This document shows, one piece after another, positions 22,098 to 30,108 of a DNA stretch of 64,000 nt. This DNA comes from Berghia stephanieae. Taxonomy: Eukaryota > Mollusca > Gastropoda > Nudibranchia > Aeolidiidae. The notes beneath the pieces were generated by a model. That model saw only the letters and a list, made by a program, of their open reading frames with translations. It made no database searches and had not been told where the DNA came from. Positions within the stretch are counted from its first letter, which is position 1. Each line of letters starts with the position of its first letter. The DNA lies in contig CM067445.1 of assembly GCA_034508935.3 (NCBI GenBank), positions 22,156,723 to 22,220,722 of the forward strand. The letters are read 5' to 3'. The translations under genes were made by a program, and so were the position numbers.

Positions 22098-23178
22098 TCA
22101 TTATCATTATCATCATCCTTAACATCATCATCATCAACATCATTATCGTTATCACCATCCTTAACATCATCATCATCATCGTCATCTTAATCATCGTCGT
22201 CGTCAATCATTGTCATCATTGTCATTCTGTAGTAGCCCCAATTGTTTGAGGATCGATCCACAGTTAACAATTTCATGTCCTTTCTCTCTTTCACACAATC
22301 GTACACGAAAATAATGTTGACATTCAAACGTATATTCTTGACAGCTTCTTGATGGTCTGCTCCATATACTCAAAATACAAGTTGAATTGACATTAAAATA
22401 TTTGTTGAAAAATACAACATGAATGCGCATGAAGCTTTTAAAAAACCTTTTTCAATCTCCAGATGTCATCCACAAACACAACTTTAGCCACCTTGGCAGG
22501 AGGATTCGTCCCAATGCTTTTGAAGAATGTCCTATCCTCGAAAGGTGCCAAACTCAGTCTAAAATCGATTTCCTTCAAGGGGCAAATTGACGAGATAATT
22601 GACGAGTACAAGCAATTCTGGCCAGTTCTTGATCTCTCCGTGGAAAAAGATGAACCGGAAGAGGAAACGACAGCAGATAAAATTGAAGGCGCCGAAGGTG
22701 GCGAGGATGGATTAGGTCCTTTACCAAATTTGGGAAAGATATCGAATGGGGATGGAACTCCGGATAGTTCTCGGCGCTCAAGCGTTGTGACATCGAATTT
22801 CAGGAAAAACAGCACGATATCTATTCCTAAAGGAGGGATTAGTTTGAAGATGTTGGGACTAAAAACAAAGGTGAAAATTTATCTTTAGGGGAAAATGTTG
22901 AGACTGAACTTAAGAAAGAAGAAGATGATGGAAAGGTGGATCTATTTATAGATTTGAGTGTGGCTGACACAGCAGGAGGCTGGTCACTTCGAGGATCTCT
23001 GGAGAGCGTTCGCTCAGAACATATCGATATACCCGAGCCAACAGCAAGCCAATCCCACCTTGCTAATTCTCTAATGCCACCATATTTCAACCCTAATAAG
23101 GTGAATGGTGATGTGACAACAATAGATGACACGGTAAAGTACCAAGTCGATCCACCACCATATAATTCTGTTAAATGA
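3753..23178 (+). CDS. Unrecognised multi-pass membrane protein, 13 exons
   Basis: The family is not recognised. Proposed exons: 3753-3907, 6767-6920, 8349-8625, 15229-15325, 15660-15810, 16577-16702, 17151-17285, 18107-18262, 18674-19318, 19387-19674, 20545-20694, 21105-21233, and 22463 to the end. Every junction has AG/GT borders and agreeing phase, giving 821 codons before the last exon. Residues 1-21 look like a signal peptide. The ectodomain (about 22-260) has N-glycosylation sequons (NVT, NTT) and a Cys-rich patch (EYACNQE, YNCC, LICST; about 228-260). Hydrophobic segments lie near residues 264-288, 418-440, 478-497, 539-575 (long, perhaps two helices), 634-654, 655-680 and 798-818, so about seven or eight membrane spans. 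The tail is acidic and ends in a PPPY motif typical of WW-domain ligands. The exon 8 donor (GAC|gtaatg) is weak; retention of that intron would stop the frame within eight codons. The last exon changes frame (see its own entry). Function unknown; a surface receptor or channel-like role is inference only. Confidence 0.72.
3963..4272 (+). repeat. tRNA-derived SINE family A, copy 1
   Basis: A box 'tatgtggtcttgtggtatga' and B box 'gggttcgagtcccgccc' head a body with 'gactctttactcatattctc' and a conserved tail 'cctttgagcacgtttagtg', 'atattgccctatataaagc'. Sister copies lie at 29162 and 57711. It sits just inside intron 1 of the membrane protein gene, in sense orientation. Confidence 0.85.
4757..5380. 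repeat. Long CTT/CTC polypyrimidine tract with internal duplication
   Basis: About 620 bp almost purely pyrimidine on this strand, mostly (CTT)n and (CTC)n. A distinctive string beginning 'tcatcttgttcttctggttc' occurs near 4828 and again near 5010, so a block of about 182 bp is duplicated within the array. Long open frames in all directions here encode only homopolymer runs. Confidence 0.95.
6042..6309 (-). repeat. tRNA-derived SINE family B, copy 1
   Basis: On the minus strand the head reads 'tagatagctcagttggtaga' (A box) and 'gatcgagctcg', 'gatcccgggtgcag' (B-box region). The body contains 'cagtgattgggtagctgga' and the end 'gggcctaatgggg'. A plus-strand sister copy lies at 27884-28165. Confidence 0.85.
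6466..6660. repeat. Foldback MITE, copy 3 (most complete)
   Basis: A near-full palindrome. The left arm starts TTAACTATAGTACTCTGGAA and the right arm, read in reverse complement, starts TTAACTGCCGTACGCTGGAA. The arms then share 'aaaactcgt..ttt', 'ggcca..aaaactc' and the ATCGATCGATTT / ATATCGCGAAG centre. About 190 bp, non-coding. Confidence 0.8.
6943..7290. repeat. (CAT)n-rich microsatellite
   Basis: About 300 bp of CAT/CGT triplets directly after exon 2 of the membrane protein gene (exon ends at 6920). It lies in the first part of intron 2. Confidence 0.95.
7640..7762. repeat. Foldback MITE, copy 4 (one arm)
   Basis: 'gggtcccagatttgagag', 'tttttgccaagatgagggtc', 'atcgattgatattttaagga' and 'cggtagttaactgg' match one arm of the family in the opposite orientation to copies 2 and 7. 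Confidence 0.6.
8640..8878. repeat. (CT)n and (CTAT)n microsatellite
   Basis: Begins 15 bases after the exon 3 donor at 8626. About 240 bp of CT dinucleotides with a central (CTAT)n block near 8698-8740. Confidence 0.95.
9374..9985. repeat. Recent 306-bp tandem duplication in intron 3
   Basis: 9374-9679 and 9680-9985 are the same 306-bp unit head to tail. By eye they differ at only about three positions (for example ctttttaaaaagcc versus aagca, gttatata versus gttgtata). Each unit contains an open stretch ending '...GQIYT', which in the second unit continues to 10108. I do not recognise the translated sequence. The sequence on either side (9240-9373 and 9986-10250) looks like decayed coding DNA, possibly of a retroelement or retrogene, but no family can be named. 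Confidence 0.85.
10290..12430. other. Intron 3 stretch with little recognisable content
   Basis: A/C-rich low complexity at 10320-10420 and a (TA)n tract at 11405-11471. No exon, RNA gene or named repeat was seen in the rest. Confidence 0.6.
12476..12572. repeat. (GAT)n-(ATC)n inverted microsatellite
   Basis: About 45 bp of GAT repeats are followed without spacer by about 30 bp of ATC repeats (junction near 12540). The two halves are complementary, so the array is a near-perfect palindrome. Confidence 0.9.
12930..13009. repeat. Hairpin with a perfect 19-bp stem core
   Basis: TCCGTGTTCAACAGATGAT at 12947-12965 is the exact reverse complement of the sequence near 12974-12992. The arms extend imperfectly outward through 'ctccaaa' and 'tttggag', giving about 40-bp arms around a short AT loop. 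It could be a snap-back MITE or a small-RNA precursor; the sequence alone does not decide. Confidence 0.7.
13103..13295 (+). mobile_element. TATA-ended MITE carrying TGACGTCA, unit 1
   Basis: Starts TATAGATAGTATGCGCTTGG and ends CATTCTATCTATA, so the termini are inverted repeats of about 13 bp (TATAGATAGWATG) with a probable TA target site. Interior landmarks are 'attgccatccggaagtataa' and 'ccggatggcaaaa'-like arms, and TGACGTCA near the right end. About 193 bp, no coding. Confidence 0.85.
13437..13629 (-). mobile_element. TATA-ended MITE carrying TGACGTCA, unit 2
   Basis: Reverse-orientation copy, 193 bp, full length, with TATAGATAG and CTATCTATA ends and TGACGTCA near its left end in window coordinates. 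Confidence 0.85.
14001..14156 (-). mobile_element. TATA-ended MITE, unit 3 (truncated)
   Basis: Reverse-orientation copy starting TATAGATAGAATGAAGATGA. It breaks off at 'ggtccgttata', where the next unit begins, so the following unit appears to have inserted into or recombined with it. Confidence 0.8.
14155..14346 (+). mobile_element. TATA-ended MITE, unit 4
   Basis: Full-length forward copy with TGACGTCA at 14321 or thereabouts. It is followed at 14347-14388 by a short reverse fragment ('ccagatggcaatg', 'cttagccaagcgcac') of another copy. Confidence 0.85.
14389..14582 (+). mobile_element. TATA-ended MITE, unit 5
   Basis: Full-length forward copy. Its terminal TATA at 14579-14582 is shared with the start of the next unit, so the two are joined end to end with no spacer. 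Confidence 0.85.
14579..14771 (+). mobile_element. TATA-ended MITE, unit 6
   Basis: Full-length forward copy, 193 bp, ending CATACTATCTATA. Together with units 3-5 it forms a 770-bp cluster. Confidence 0.85.
14930..15095. repeat. Foldback MITE, copy 5
   Basis: 'accctcaccttggcaaaaac', then 'aatcggtcgatatttgaaga', 'acgagttttctggccaaatg' and 'ccagagtacgacagttaact' give one full arm and part of the other, split by a T-rich run. Confidence 0.65.
15355..15545. repeat. (CAT)n/(CGT)n microsatellite between exons 4 and 5
   Basis: Triplet array of about 190 bp beginning 30 bases after the exon 4 donor at 15326. A run of about 14 C lies at 15609-15622, within 40 bases of the exon 5 acceptor. Confidence 0.95.
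17030..17112 (-). repeat. tRNA-derived SINE family C, 3' fragment
   Basis: 'tgaaatggtgccagacaaag', 'caagaaagaagagtacaaga' is the reverse complement of the tail of the copy at 21425 ('cttgctttgtctggcacctt'). It ends about 40 bases before exon 7. Confidence 0.65.
18674..19674 (+). CDS. Exons 9-10: membrane core of the unrecognised gene
   Basis: Two exons (18674-19318 and 19387-19674) separated by a 68-bp intron make the longest coding block of the gene (311 codons) and hold most of its hydrophobic segments. These include MLMLIPIPYYIRLIVYF, GIFIATYIFYILCGMVIAF, a long run from CGLLAFLIAPAYLVCVLP through YCVPTVYL, and a paired hydrophobic segment in exon 10. A basic linker (DEQKKRKLKGVQKLGRKL, about residues 590-607) precedes exon 10 and is probably cytosolic. 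It shows no resemblance I can name to GPCRs, Trp or polycystin channels, or transporters. Confidence 0.8.
20880..20988. repeat. (CA)n then (GA)n microsatellites
   Basis: Short CA run at 20881-20896 and a GA run of about 75 bp at 20915-20987, between exons 11 and 12 of the membrane protein gene. Confidence 0.95.
21425..21600 (+). repeat. tRNA-derived SINE family C, copy with head
   Basis: A box 'ctctgtggtgtaatggtagc', B box 'gaggttcgatccccagtcg', then a T-rich tail 'cttgctttgtctggcacctt'. The acceptor-stem halves do not pair as in a functional tRNA, and the tail recurs at 17.03 and 30.47 kb, so this is a SINE and not a tRNA gene. Confidence 0.75.
21968..22205. repeat. (CAT)n/(CAC) microsatellite
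   Basis: About 235 bp of CAT triplets with CAC and AAC interruptions in the last intron of the membrane protein gene. The open frames here encode only His, Met or Ser runs. Confidence 0.95.
22463..23178 (+). CDS. Exon 13: cytosolic tail with a frame change and terminal PPPY
   Basis: After a TTCAATCTCCAG acceptor the frame runs MSSTNTTLATLAGG through a Ser/Glu-rich segment (EPEEETTADK) to KTK|VKIYL and a TAG at 22886-22888. From about 22870 a second frame (GENLSLGENVETELKKEEDD onward) continues with the same acidic, low-hydrophobicity character to a TGA at 23176-23178, ending DPPPYNSVK. The two frames differ by one base near an A-rich stretch (actaaaaacaaagg). No GT-AG intron that I tried joins them in frame. 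Either the gene really ends at VKIYL, or a one-base indel (true or a sequence error) separates the halves. Confidence 0.6.
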
Positions 23179-23284
23179 AATAATATGTCAACGAATATTT
23201 GGTCCACCGTTCAAGCACCTACAGGCAGTGACAAGGTGATAGACATTTTATTCAGCAAACCGTTAAATTGGAACGCAATCGCTG

Positions 23285-23335
23285 CCCCCCCCCCCCCCAC
23301 CCCACCCCCCCATCAACCATGCTTCCCTCCCCCCG
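23285..23335. repeat. Poly-C-rich stretch
   Basis: About 45 bases that are almost all C on this strand, between the membrane protein gene and the microsatellite that flanks the mariner. Confidence 0.85.
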
Positions 23336-23384
23336 ACCGAACGATCACCTGCATTGTCATAAATTTACAAAACTGGCTTGCTCA

Positions 23385-23473
<89 letters not shown>

Positions 23474-23474
23474 A

Positions 23475-23508
<34 letters not shown>

Positions 23509-23539
23509 GTCTATCTATCTTTCTATCTATCTATCTATC

Positions 23540-23601
<62 letters not shown>
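23385..23601. repeat. (CTAT)n then (TA)n microsatellite, left flank of the mariner
   Basis: About 155 bp of CTAT repeats grade into a (TA)n tract of about 55 bp that ends exactly at the mariner terminus. The (TA)n resumes at 24985, followed by CTAT, so the transposon interrupts one array. Confidence 0.95.
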
Positions 23602-23602
<1 letters not shown>

Positions 23603-24983
23603 GAGGGCTCTTTCATAATTAACCGAAAAATGCCTGTAAAATCCGCGTTTTTTATGCTATGAACAAAATTCTTGCACGTGTTCATACCTTGACTCGTCCT
23701 TCATTTCTCTACGTAACAGCCAAGTCTGTCGACACACTTCTGCCAACGGCGCACCATGGAATAGATACCCTCTCGGAAGAAATTTCCGTCAAGGTTTTGT
23801 AGCCATTTCCGCACATGGTCAACAAGCTCTTCATCGACATCAAAGCGCTTTCCTGCCAGCTCACGTTTCAGTGGCCCAAAGAGGTGATAATCAGATGGTG
23901 CGAGGTCTGGACTGTGTGGTGGGTGTGGCAAAATCTCCCATCCATATTTCTCTAGCCAACCTTGCGTCACTCGTGCTGTGTGAGGTGTAGCGTTGTCGTG
24001 TTGCAAAATGACCCCGTTGGTCAACTGCCCTGGGCGCTTTCTGCGAATGGCCTCCCTAAGCTTGTCAAGAGTTTGGTAGTACCTTGCAGCATTGATTGTT
24101 TCTCCAGGTTGTAAGGTTTCGAACAGAATAACACCACGACTGTCCCAGAAAACAGTTCCCATTATTTTCTTTGCTGACCACATGACTTTGAATTTCTTCG
24201 CGACAGGTAAGGATGGATGTTTCCATATCATCGAATCTTGCTTTGTTTCTGGGGTGCAATGGTGCAACCAAGTCTCATCACCGGTGACTATGCTGTCAAG
24301 AAAAGTCACATCGTACCCTAGAAAGTCTCCGCCGGCGTTGGCAGTATGCCCGTGAACCCTGCGTGAGCTCTTGCTTCTTCTCAAAAGTTCCCTGCAGATG
24401 TCCAATCTTTGTTCTTTATGATTGTCTGTCAATTGCTTAGGAACCCATCTTGCGCTGACTTTTCTGTAGCCAAGTTCATCAAATACAATTCTACGGGCAG
24501 AAGTTTCCGAAATTTCAAGACTGCTTGCGATTTCATGAAGTTTCAACCTCCTGTCTTGACGAATAAGCTCATCAACTCGCTTCACATTGTCTTCTGACGT
24601 CGCAGTTATCGAGCGCCCTCTCCCTTCCCTGTCTGTCAAGTCGGAATGGCCGGCTTCAAACAAATTACACCAGTGATAGACTTGTGTACGGCTTATAACA
24701 TGCTCACCATATACACTCTGAAGTTCTTTATGAATTTCGGTAGGATTCAGACTTTTGGCGTTCAAAAAACGTATGACAGCTCTGATTTCCTCCTTTGACC
24801 AAGTTTCAAGGTGAGCCGCCATCTTTAAAATCGTCTAGAAATTCATTGTGCAAAATGGTGCACTTCATAATTTCTGGGAATATCCGTAAGGAAATATGAA
24901 ATATCATGTCGTTTACAGAATTAAAAAATCTCCACTGGTTGCTGAGCAATGGGCATTTTTCGGTTATTTCTGAAAGAGCCCTC

Positions 24984-24984
<1 letters not shown>
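23602..24984 (-). mobile_element. Complete mariner element, 1383 bp
   Basis: Inverted termini of about 33 bp begin CGAGGGCTCTTTCA at both ends and match at about 31 positions, running to 'accgaaaaatgcc'. TA dinucleotides flank both ends. The element contains one uninterrupted transposase frame on the minus strand. Intact ends, an open frame and insertion in a (TA)n tract indicate a recent insertion. Confidence 0.95.
23701..24822 (-). CDS. Mariner-family transposase, 373 aa
   Basis: Cut-and-paste transposase that binds the element's own termini and moves it into TA sites. The N-terminal half has paired helix-turn-helix-like regions (IRAVIRFLNAKSLNPTEIHK; later LKLHEIASSLEISETSARRI). The catalytic triad is visible: D182 in VTGDETWL, D276 in LQHDNATPHTA and D311 in HSPDLAPSDYHLF, with 34 residues between the last two, which is the D,D34D signature of mariner. 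Length is slightly above the usual 340-350 residues because of a segment around 148-170 (RRSKSSRRVHGHTANAGGD). The start Met precedes AAHLETWSKEEIR, a typical mariner N-terminus. No stop or frame break is present, so the protein is plausibly functional. It is independent of the flanking host genes. Confidence 0.95.
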   Translation of the reverse strand: MAAHLETWSKEEIRAVIRFLNAKSLNPTEIHKELQSVYGEHVISRTQVYHWCNLFEAGHSDLTDREGRGRSITATSEDNVKRVDELIRQDRRLKLHEIASSLEISETSARRIVFDELGYRKVSARWVPKQLTDNHKEQRLDICRELLRRSKSSRRVHGHTANAGGDFLGYDVTFLDSIVTGDETWLHHCTPETKQDSMIWKHPSLPVAKKFKVMWSAKKIMGTVFWDSRGVILFETLQPGETINAARYYQTLDKLREAIRRKRPGQLTNGVILQHDNATPHTARVTQGWLEKYGWEILPHPPHSPDLAPSDYHLFGPLKRELAGKRFDVDEELVDHVRKWLQNLDGNFFREGIYSMVRRWQKCVDRLGCYVEK

Positions 24985-25058
<74 letters not shown>

Positions 25059-25061
25059 TTA

Positions 25062-25132
<71 letters not shown>

Positions 25133-25135
25133 ATA
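24985..25135. repeat. (TA)n then (CTAT)n microsatellite, right flank of the mariner
   Basis: Continuation of the array interrupted by the mariner: (TA)n to about 25050, then (TATC)n to 25131. Confidence 0.95.
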
Positions 25136-25139
25136 TCGA

Positions 25140-26780
25140 TCGAATCATCTGCCCACCATGTATCTGTATTTTATCTATTACACTATCACCGTATCTAATG
25201 TTGTCGGGTTACTTTTCATTTTCTTAAAGAACCTTGGTCATTTCCCCATCATGGAATAAAGCTGAGTGATATCTTCAAAAATTGTAGAACTATTAAATGA
25301 TAACATTAACGCAATGCTCATGTTGTTTATCAAGAAAGCCACAAGGTCCCGTTTATTCTCGTGTCTTTCTTTCTTTCTTTCTTTCTTTCCTTCTTTAGTT
25401 TTCTTTGTTGTGCGCGATCTGTTATGAATTGCAGCTTATTTTTTTTATGACGATATGTTTCGCAATGAATACGATCATTGTGTGTCCCAAGATACGAAGA
25501 CGAATAAACAGAATTGTGTTTTGCAAGTGATTTCATTCACAATCATCATAATATCCTCCAAGTCCAGCTATAATTCGCCGCTTTACTTCAGTGATTTCTT
25601 GAGAGCTTCTTTGAGATTTCTTCCTTACTTACTTATGGAAAACACACATATGTTACTCTGAACACCCCCCAAACCCACCCCCCAAAAAAAAAAACAAAAA
25701 CAAAAAAACAAGCAAAAAAAACAAAACCAAAAAAAAAAACAAACAAATTTAAAAAAAAAACAAAAAAAAAAAAAAACCCAAAAAAACCAACCCAAAAAAA
25801 AAACAAAACAAACAAACAAAAAAAACACAAAAAACAAACAAACAATACAAACAACAACAACAACAACAAAAAATTCACATTTTATTAAATTTTGGATGGA
25901 ACACTCGTACTTAACATTAAAATCGATCAATTAAAATGACCCTCATCTTGTCTAAACAAATTTCAAACCTGAGACAAAATGAGTTTCATGTTAGTCGGTC
26001 AATATTTTAAGAACGGGTTTTCTGGCCAATTATTTTTAATGTGTTTTTTTTTCTCTTCAGAGTATGGCATTTTTTATTATTAAATTTATCTTGACATCAA
26101 CAGACAACATTAGGCTTTATCCTCTCCTCTTCCCAATGTGCATGTTGAGGCAAACTAGATGCCGAAAAATAGAGGGAAAATATATACCATGTTTGAGATA
26201 CTGGACTACCAGTTAAAAAAGAAAAAACAAAAACAAAAAGCAAACTTCATATATACTTCTCTAAAAATTCGATTTCATCATTTTGTCTTTTTAATCTAAT
26301 GGAATCATGGTAATCTGCCGACGTATATTATTTGCATCTGGTAATCTACTAATCTAACCTAAAATTTCCTAATACATTTTTTTTTGGTAATCTAATTCAG
26401 ATTTCATTATTCAGAATTTAAATTCATTTTTCTGCGTTTTGTTTACTTAACGTAATTGATACCAAATTATTTGAGTCGGTCTGTCACCCATATCATAGCA
26501 TACTATCTTAACCAAAGCCTGATATTTCCCCGAATAGTACGTCATTATACAAGGCGACGATCACCCAAAGAAAGTTAAACGTGAGTTGTTATAACCATAT
26601 TAATTGTATTATTGAATACAACTTGAGTTCCACTTCTTTTCGGTGATCGGTAGAGTATTATTTTGATGTAATTCCCTGGGAAGGTTACGCCCGTCGTGGC
26701 AAGACCAAATGTGACACACTATTTCAAAACAGTTTTATGTCGGAATGAATAGACTCGCGAAAAGTAAATTAAAAGCAAAT
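25140..26780. other. Intergenic stretch with A-rich low complexity and one MITE
   Basis: Apart from A/C low complexity at 25664-25872 (headed by a C-rich block) and the foldback MITE at 25870-26075, no gene or named repeat is seen here. Confidence 0.5.
25870..26075. repeat. Foldback MITE, copy 6
   Basis: 'cactcgtacttaacat', 'aatgaccctcatcttg', 'tttcaaacctgagac', 'agtcggtcaatattttaaga', 'acgggttttctggcca' and 'cagagtatggca' reproduce both arms with more divergence than copy 3. Confidence 0.6.
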
Positions 26781-26784
26781 GTGT

Positions 26785-26791
26785 GTGTGTT

Positions 26792-26868
<77 letters not shown>

Positions 26869-26995
26869 AAGAGAGAGAGAAGAATGAAGAAGGAGAGAGA
26901 GAGAGAAGAGAATGAAAAAGAGAGGAGAGAGAGAGAGAGAGAGAAAAGAGAGAGAAGGAGAGAAGAGAGAGAGAGAGAAGGAGGAGAGAGAGCAA
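26785..26995. repeat. (GT)n and (GA)n microsatellite
   Basis: GT run at 26780-26808, then about 185 bp of GA-rich sequence. A run of 18-20 C follows at 27098-27116. Confidence 0.95.
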
Positions 26996-27369
26996 CTTCG
27001 AGGGTTTTTCCCCTTCTTTTTGTCAAGCAAGAAGTAGTATTAATTTTCCCCCATAATGAAAAACAAAAACAAAGAACAAACAAACCAAAAACACGACCCC
27101 CCCCCCCCCCCCCCCCAGCAAAAAACGAATCCTGATTTTCTTATTTGTGGATATAAATAGTACGTCCATTTCCTTGTTCATATCGATATAATACCGTCTT
27201 AAGACGGCGAGTCACAAATGTTATTTTGATCATGATTCATATCCACGTCTTGTTCTGTAAACTCTCTTTGACGCTAAGTCATTGATTTTGTTGCATTTAA
27301 TTGAATTATATTTAATATTGGAAATACGCTGATTCAATGTTTGCACTTAACTTATTGAATTATACTTTT

Positions 27370-27510
27370 TAAAAAAAAAAACAAAAAAAAAAACAAAAAA
27401 ACAAACACACACACAAACACACACACACACACACACACACTCAAACATACACACAAACAAAAAAAACAACAACACAAAAAAACAAAAAACAAAAACAAAC
27501 AAAAAACACA
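27370..27510. repeat. A/C low complexity with (CA)n
   Basis: A-rich and CAA-rich sequence around a (CA)n core at 27404-27440. Confidence 0.9.
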
Positions 27511-27883
27511 AAACAAAATATTGCATTCCAACCAACGTGTACATATTTACAGGTCTGATAATCGGACGTACCTAATTATGGGCTTGTTTTAAAACTGTTG
27601 TAATTGACAATAATATTTTGCTTTGGTTCGAGAGTATTTCCGTTACAACAATGAGCCCATAATAATGTGTGTTATCAGCCCTTCCAATATGTACTCGTCG
27701 ATTCCAACACATTTTCTACATGTTTTGTATTTTATATCTACACATGCAAATAACTAACAACCGGTGTACAAAGATAATTGATCGGTTTTTTTTTTAATAT
27801 GAAGGTAATTGCATTCCCGATGTGCTTTGATTTATTTTGTTAACATTTCGTAACATTATTGATATGCATATCTATAAAAATAA

Positions 27884-28165
27884 GGGATCTAGATAGCTCA
27901 GTTAGTAGAGCACTCGTTCCACAGACAAAGGGACCGAGATTGATTCCCGGGGCATTGAGATATTTTTTCTGACCCCCCCCCCCCCCCACCCTGTCCACCC
28001 AGCAGTGATTGGGTAGCTGGATCTGATAGATCTGGCTGGAAGTACGTTGTAATGGTCTAGCGTACTATCCAAAGCTACTAATTGCTATTGTCCGTTTCAC
28101 GCTATAGAAACCGGGATAAATTCCGGCTCCATGGGCCTAATGGCCCTGAAGGACTGCTTTTTGTC
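27884..28165 (+). repeat. tRNA-derived SINE family B, copy 2
   Basis: A box 'tagatagctcagttagtaga', B-box region 'gagattgattcccgg', a C-run at 27975-27987, body 'cagtgattgggtagctgga', then 'ctccatgggcctaatggcc' and a long A tail from 28188. Sense orientation; poly(A)-tailed, so a retroposed insertion. Confidence 0.85.
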
Positions 28166-28314
28166 TATAGAATGAAAAGAAGAAAATGAAAAAAAAAAAA
28201 AAAAAAAAAAAAAGAATAGTATATTTTGTATGAGATATTGCTTATCGAATAAAAGATCCTTAAATATATGAATGTAATCATTTTTACTTTGAATTTGAAT
28301 AATGCGTAATAATC

Positions 28315-28519
28315 TGATGATGATGCTGATGCTGATGCTGCTCCTGCTGATGATGATGATGAAGGAGGAGGCAAAGGGGGAGGAGGAGGAGGAGAAGGAG
28401 GAGGAGGAGGAGAAGAGAAGAAGAAGAAGAAGAAGAAGAAGAAGAAGAAGAAGAAGAAGAAGAAGAAGAAGAAGAAGAAGAAGAAGAAAGAAGAAGAAAT
28501 GATCATGATAATGATCATA

Positions 28520-28564
<45 letters not shown>

Positions 28565-28614
28565 TGTGATAATGATGATGACGACAACGATTATGATGAT
28601 TTACTGTGCTGCTG

Positions 28615-28688
<74 letters not shown>

Positions 28689-28815
28689 GGAGGAGGCAGA
28701 GGGAGGAGGAGGAGGAGGAGGAGGAGGAGGAGGAGGAGGAGGAGGAGGAGAGAACAACAACAGCAACAACAACAACAAAAACAACAACAACAACAGTAAC
28801 AGCGACAACAGGGGA
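28315..28815. repeat. Composite triplet array (GAT, GGA, GAA, GCT, AAC)
   Basis: Successive blocks of GAT, GGA, GAA, GAT, GCT, GAT, GGA and AAC triplets over about 500 bp, with two long purine-only stretches on this strand (28358-28499 and 28687-28751). Open frames here encode only residue runs. Confidence 0.95.
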
Positions 28816-29161
28816 AATAATAAGAAGGCACTGCCCACAAAACACCAAGGAGACGTCGTTTGTTTCGGCTACAAAGATCTTCCTGCCGCATGACTTCACC
28901 CCTGGCTTGTAATGGACGACCATTTTATGTTTTCAAAAAATGGCAACCTTTTTTTATTTATTGTTAGAATGATTTCTTATATTTCCCATTATTTTGTGAT
29001 AAGGTTGGATCACATTTGAAACTAGAAATTGACCTTTACATTTTTTTTAAAATTGAGCTTTTATATAGAGCAATATCGACTAGAAATGATAGAGATTAAA
29101 AGAATTATTATTTATGGCACACACTTGTCATACAAAAAGTTATTTAGATTAGCTAGTATTG

Positions 29162-29463
29162 TGCGGGCTATGTGGTCTAGTGGTATAATACTCGCTTTCG
29201 GATCGTAAGGTCCTGGGTTCGAGCCTCTTTCGCGCATAGTTGAGTCCTTGGACTATTTACTCACATTTTCTCACCATACTCAGGTGTAAAATGAGTACCT
29301 TGGCCGTTAACAGCAATTTCTTTGTAGGAAAAAAATGTAATTTCGCATAACAGGCGTCATGTCTCGTTCTACATGTTTCGTGTTGCTGTTGGTCAGGGAC
29401 CCTTTGTAAAGCGCTTTGAGCACGTTTAGTGGATATTGCTCTATATAAAAGCTCGTGATTTAG
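29162..29463 (+). repeat. tRNA-derived SINE family A, copy 2
   Basis: 'ctatgtggtctagtggtata', 'gggttcgagcctc', body 'tttactcacattttctcacc', tail 'agcgctttgagcacgtttag', 'atattgctctatataaaagc'. Closest to the family consensus implied by the three copies here. Confidence 0.85.
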
Positions 29464-29499
29464 TTGTGTTATTAACCATTTAATTGTCATGCTTTGGAA

Positions 29500-29618
29500 A
29501 AAAAAAAACTATTTAAAAAAAAAATTGGCCACAAAACTCGTCCTTCAAATATTCAAATATTGATCGATTAAAATGACCTTCATTTTGGCAAAAACTCTCA
29601 AACCTGGGACCACGCGAG
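29500..29618. repeat. Foldback MITE, copy 7 (one arm)
   Basis: 'ggccacaaaactcgtccttc', 'attgatcgatt', 'atgaccttcattttgg', 'caaacctgggaccacgcga'. Same orientation as copy 2. Confidence 0.6.
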
Positions 29619-29884
29619 GGATAGTCAGGGTTTGCAATAAGAACACAGTCTTCGGTACTGTTCTTACTCTAATTGTTTAAGATGCTGTACCAACTTCCAT
29701 TGACTGAGTTGAGAGTGGAGGGTCAGCGATGGTCAGCGATGACGAATTCCTGACCCACTTTTTATTTTTTTTCTCAATTTCAGAATTAATCATATTGGTC
29801 ACAATTCTCCCATGAAAAGTTGACTATCTAAACGGTGGACTGAAAATGATAACAGCTTCTTGGTCTTCGCATTTGGGATCACAA

Positions 29885-30045
29885 CAGTGAATAGAACACT
29901 CGACTCTAAAGGAAATACACTGTTTTCAAACCCGTGTAGAATTGTATCGAGAGAAAAAAATCCCAGCTGTAACTGGGTAGCTGGGTCTGGTATATTTTCG
30001 GAAACCACTTTGCGATATACTAGCATCCTATCCAAAAAAAAAATA
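29885..30045 (+). repeat. tRNA-derived SINE family B, diverged fragment
   Basis: 'agaacactcgactct', then 'aactgggtagctgggtctgg', 'actagcatcctatcc' follow the order of the family B body. The head is missing. Confidence 0.5.
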
Positions 30046-30108
30046 TAGCAATAATTTGATTTGGAAAGCTGATATTTTCAAAAATGTCTTCTTTTGTGAA
30101 TTAAACAG

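Noticed and set aside
23385-23540. CRISPR-like array
   Set aside because: A plain (CTAT)n tandem repeat without spacers in a eukaryotic genome.
28165-28923. Overlapping frames of about 65-140 codons in the GAT/GGA/GAA/GCT array
   Set aside because: Residue composition is explained by triplet repeats; no start context, splice sites or conserved sequence.
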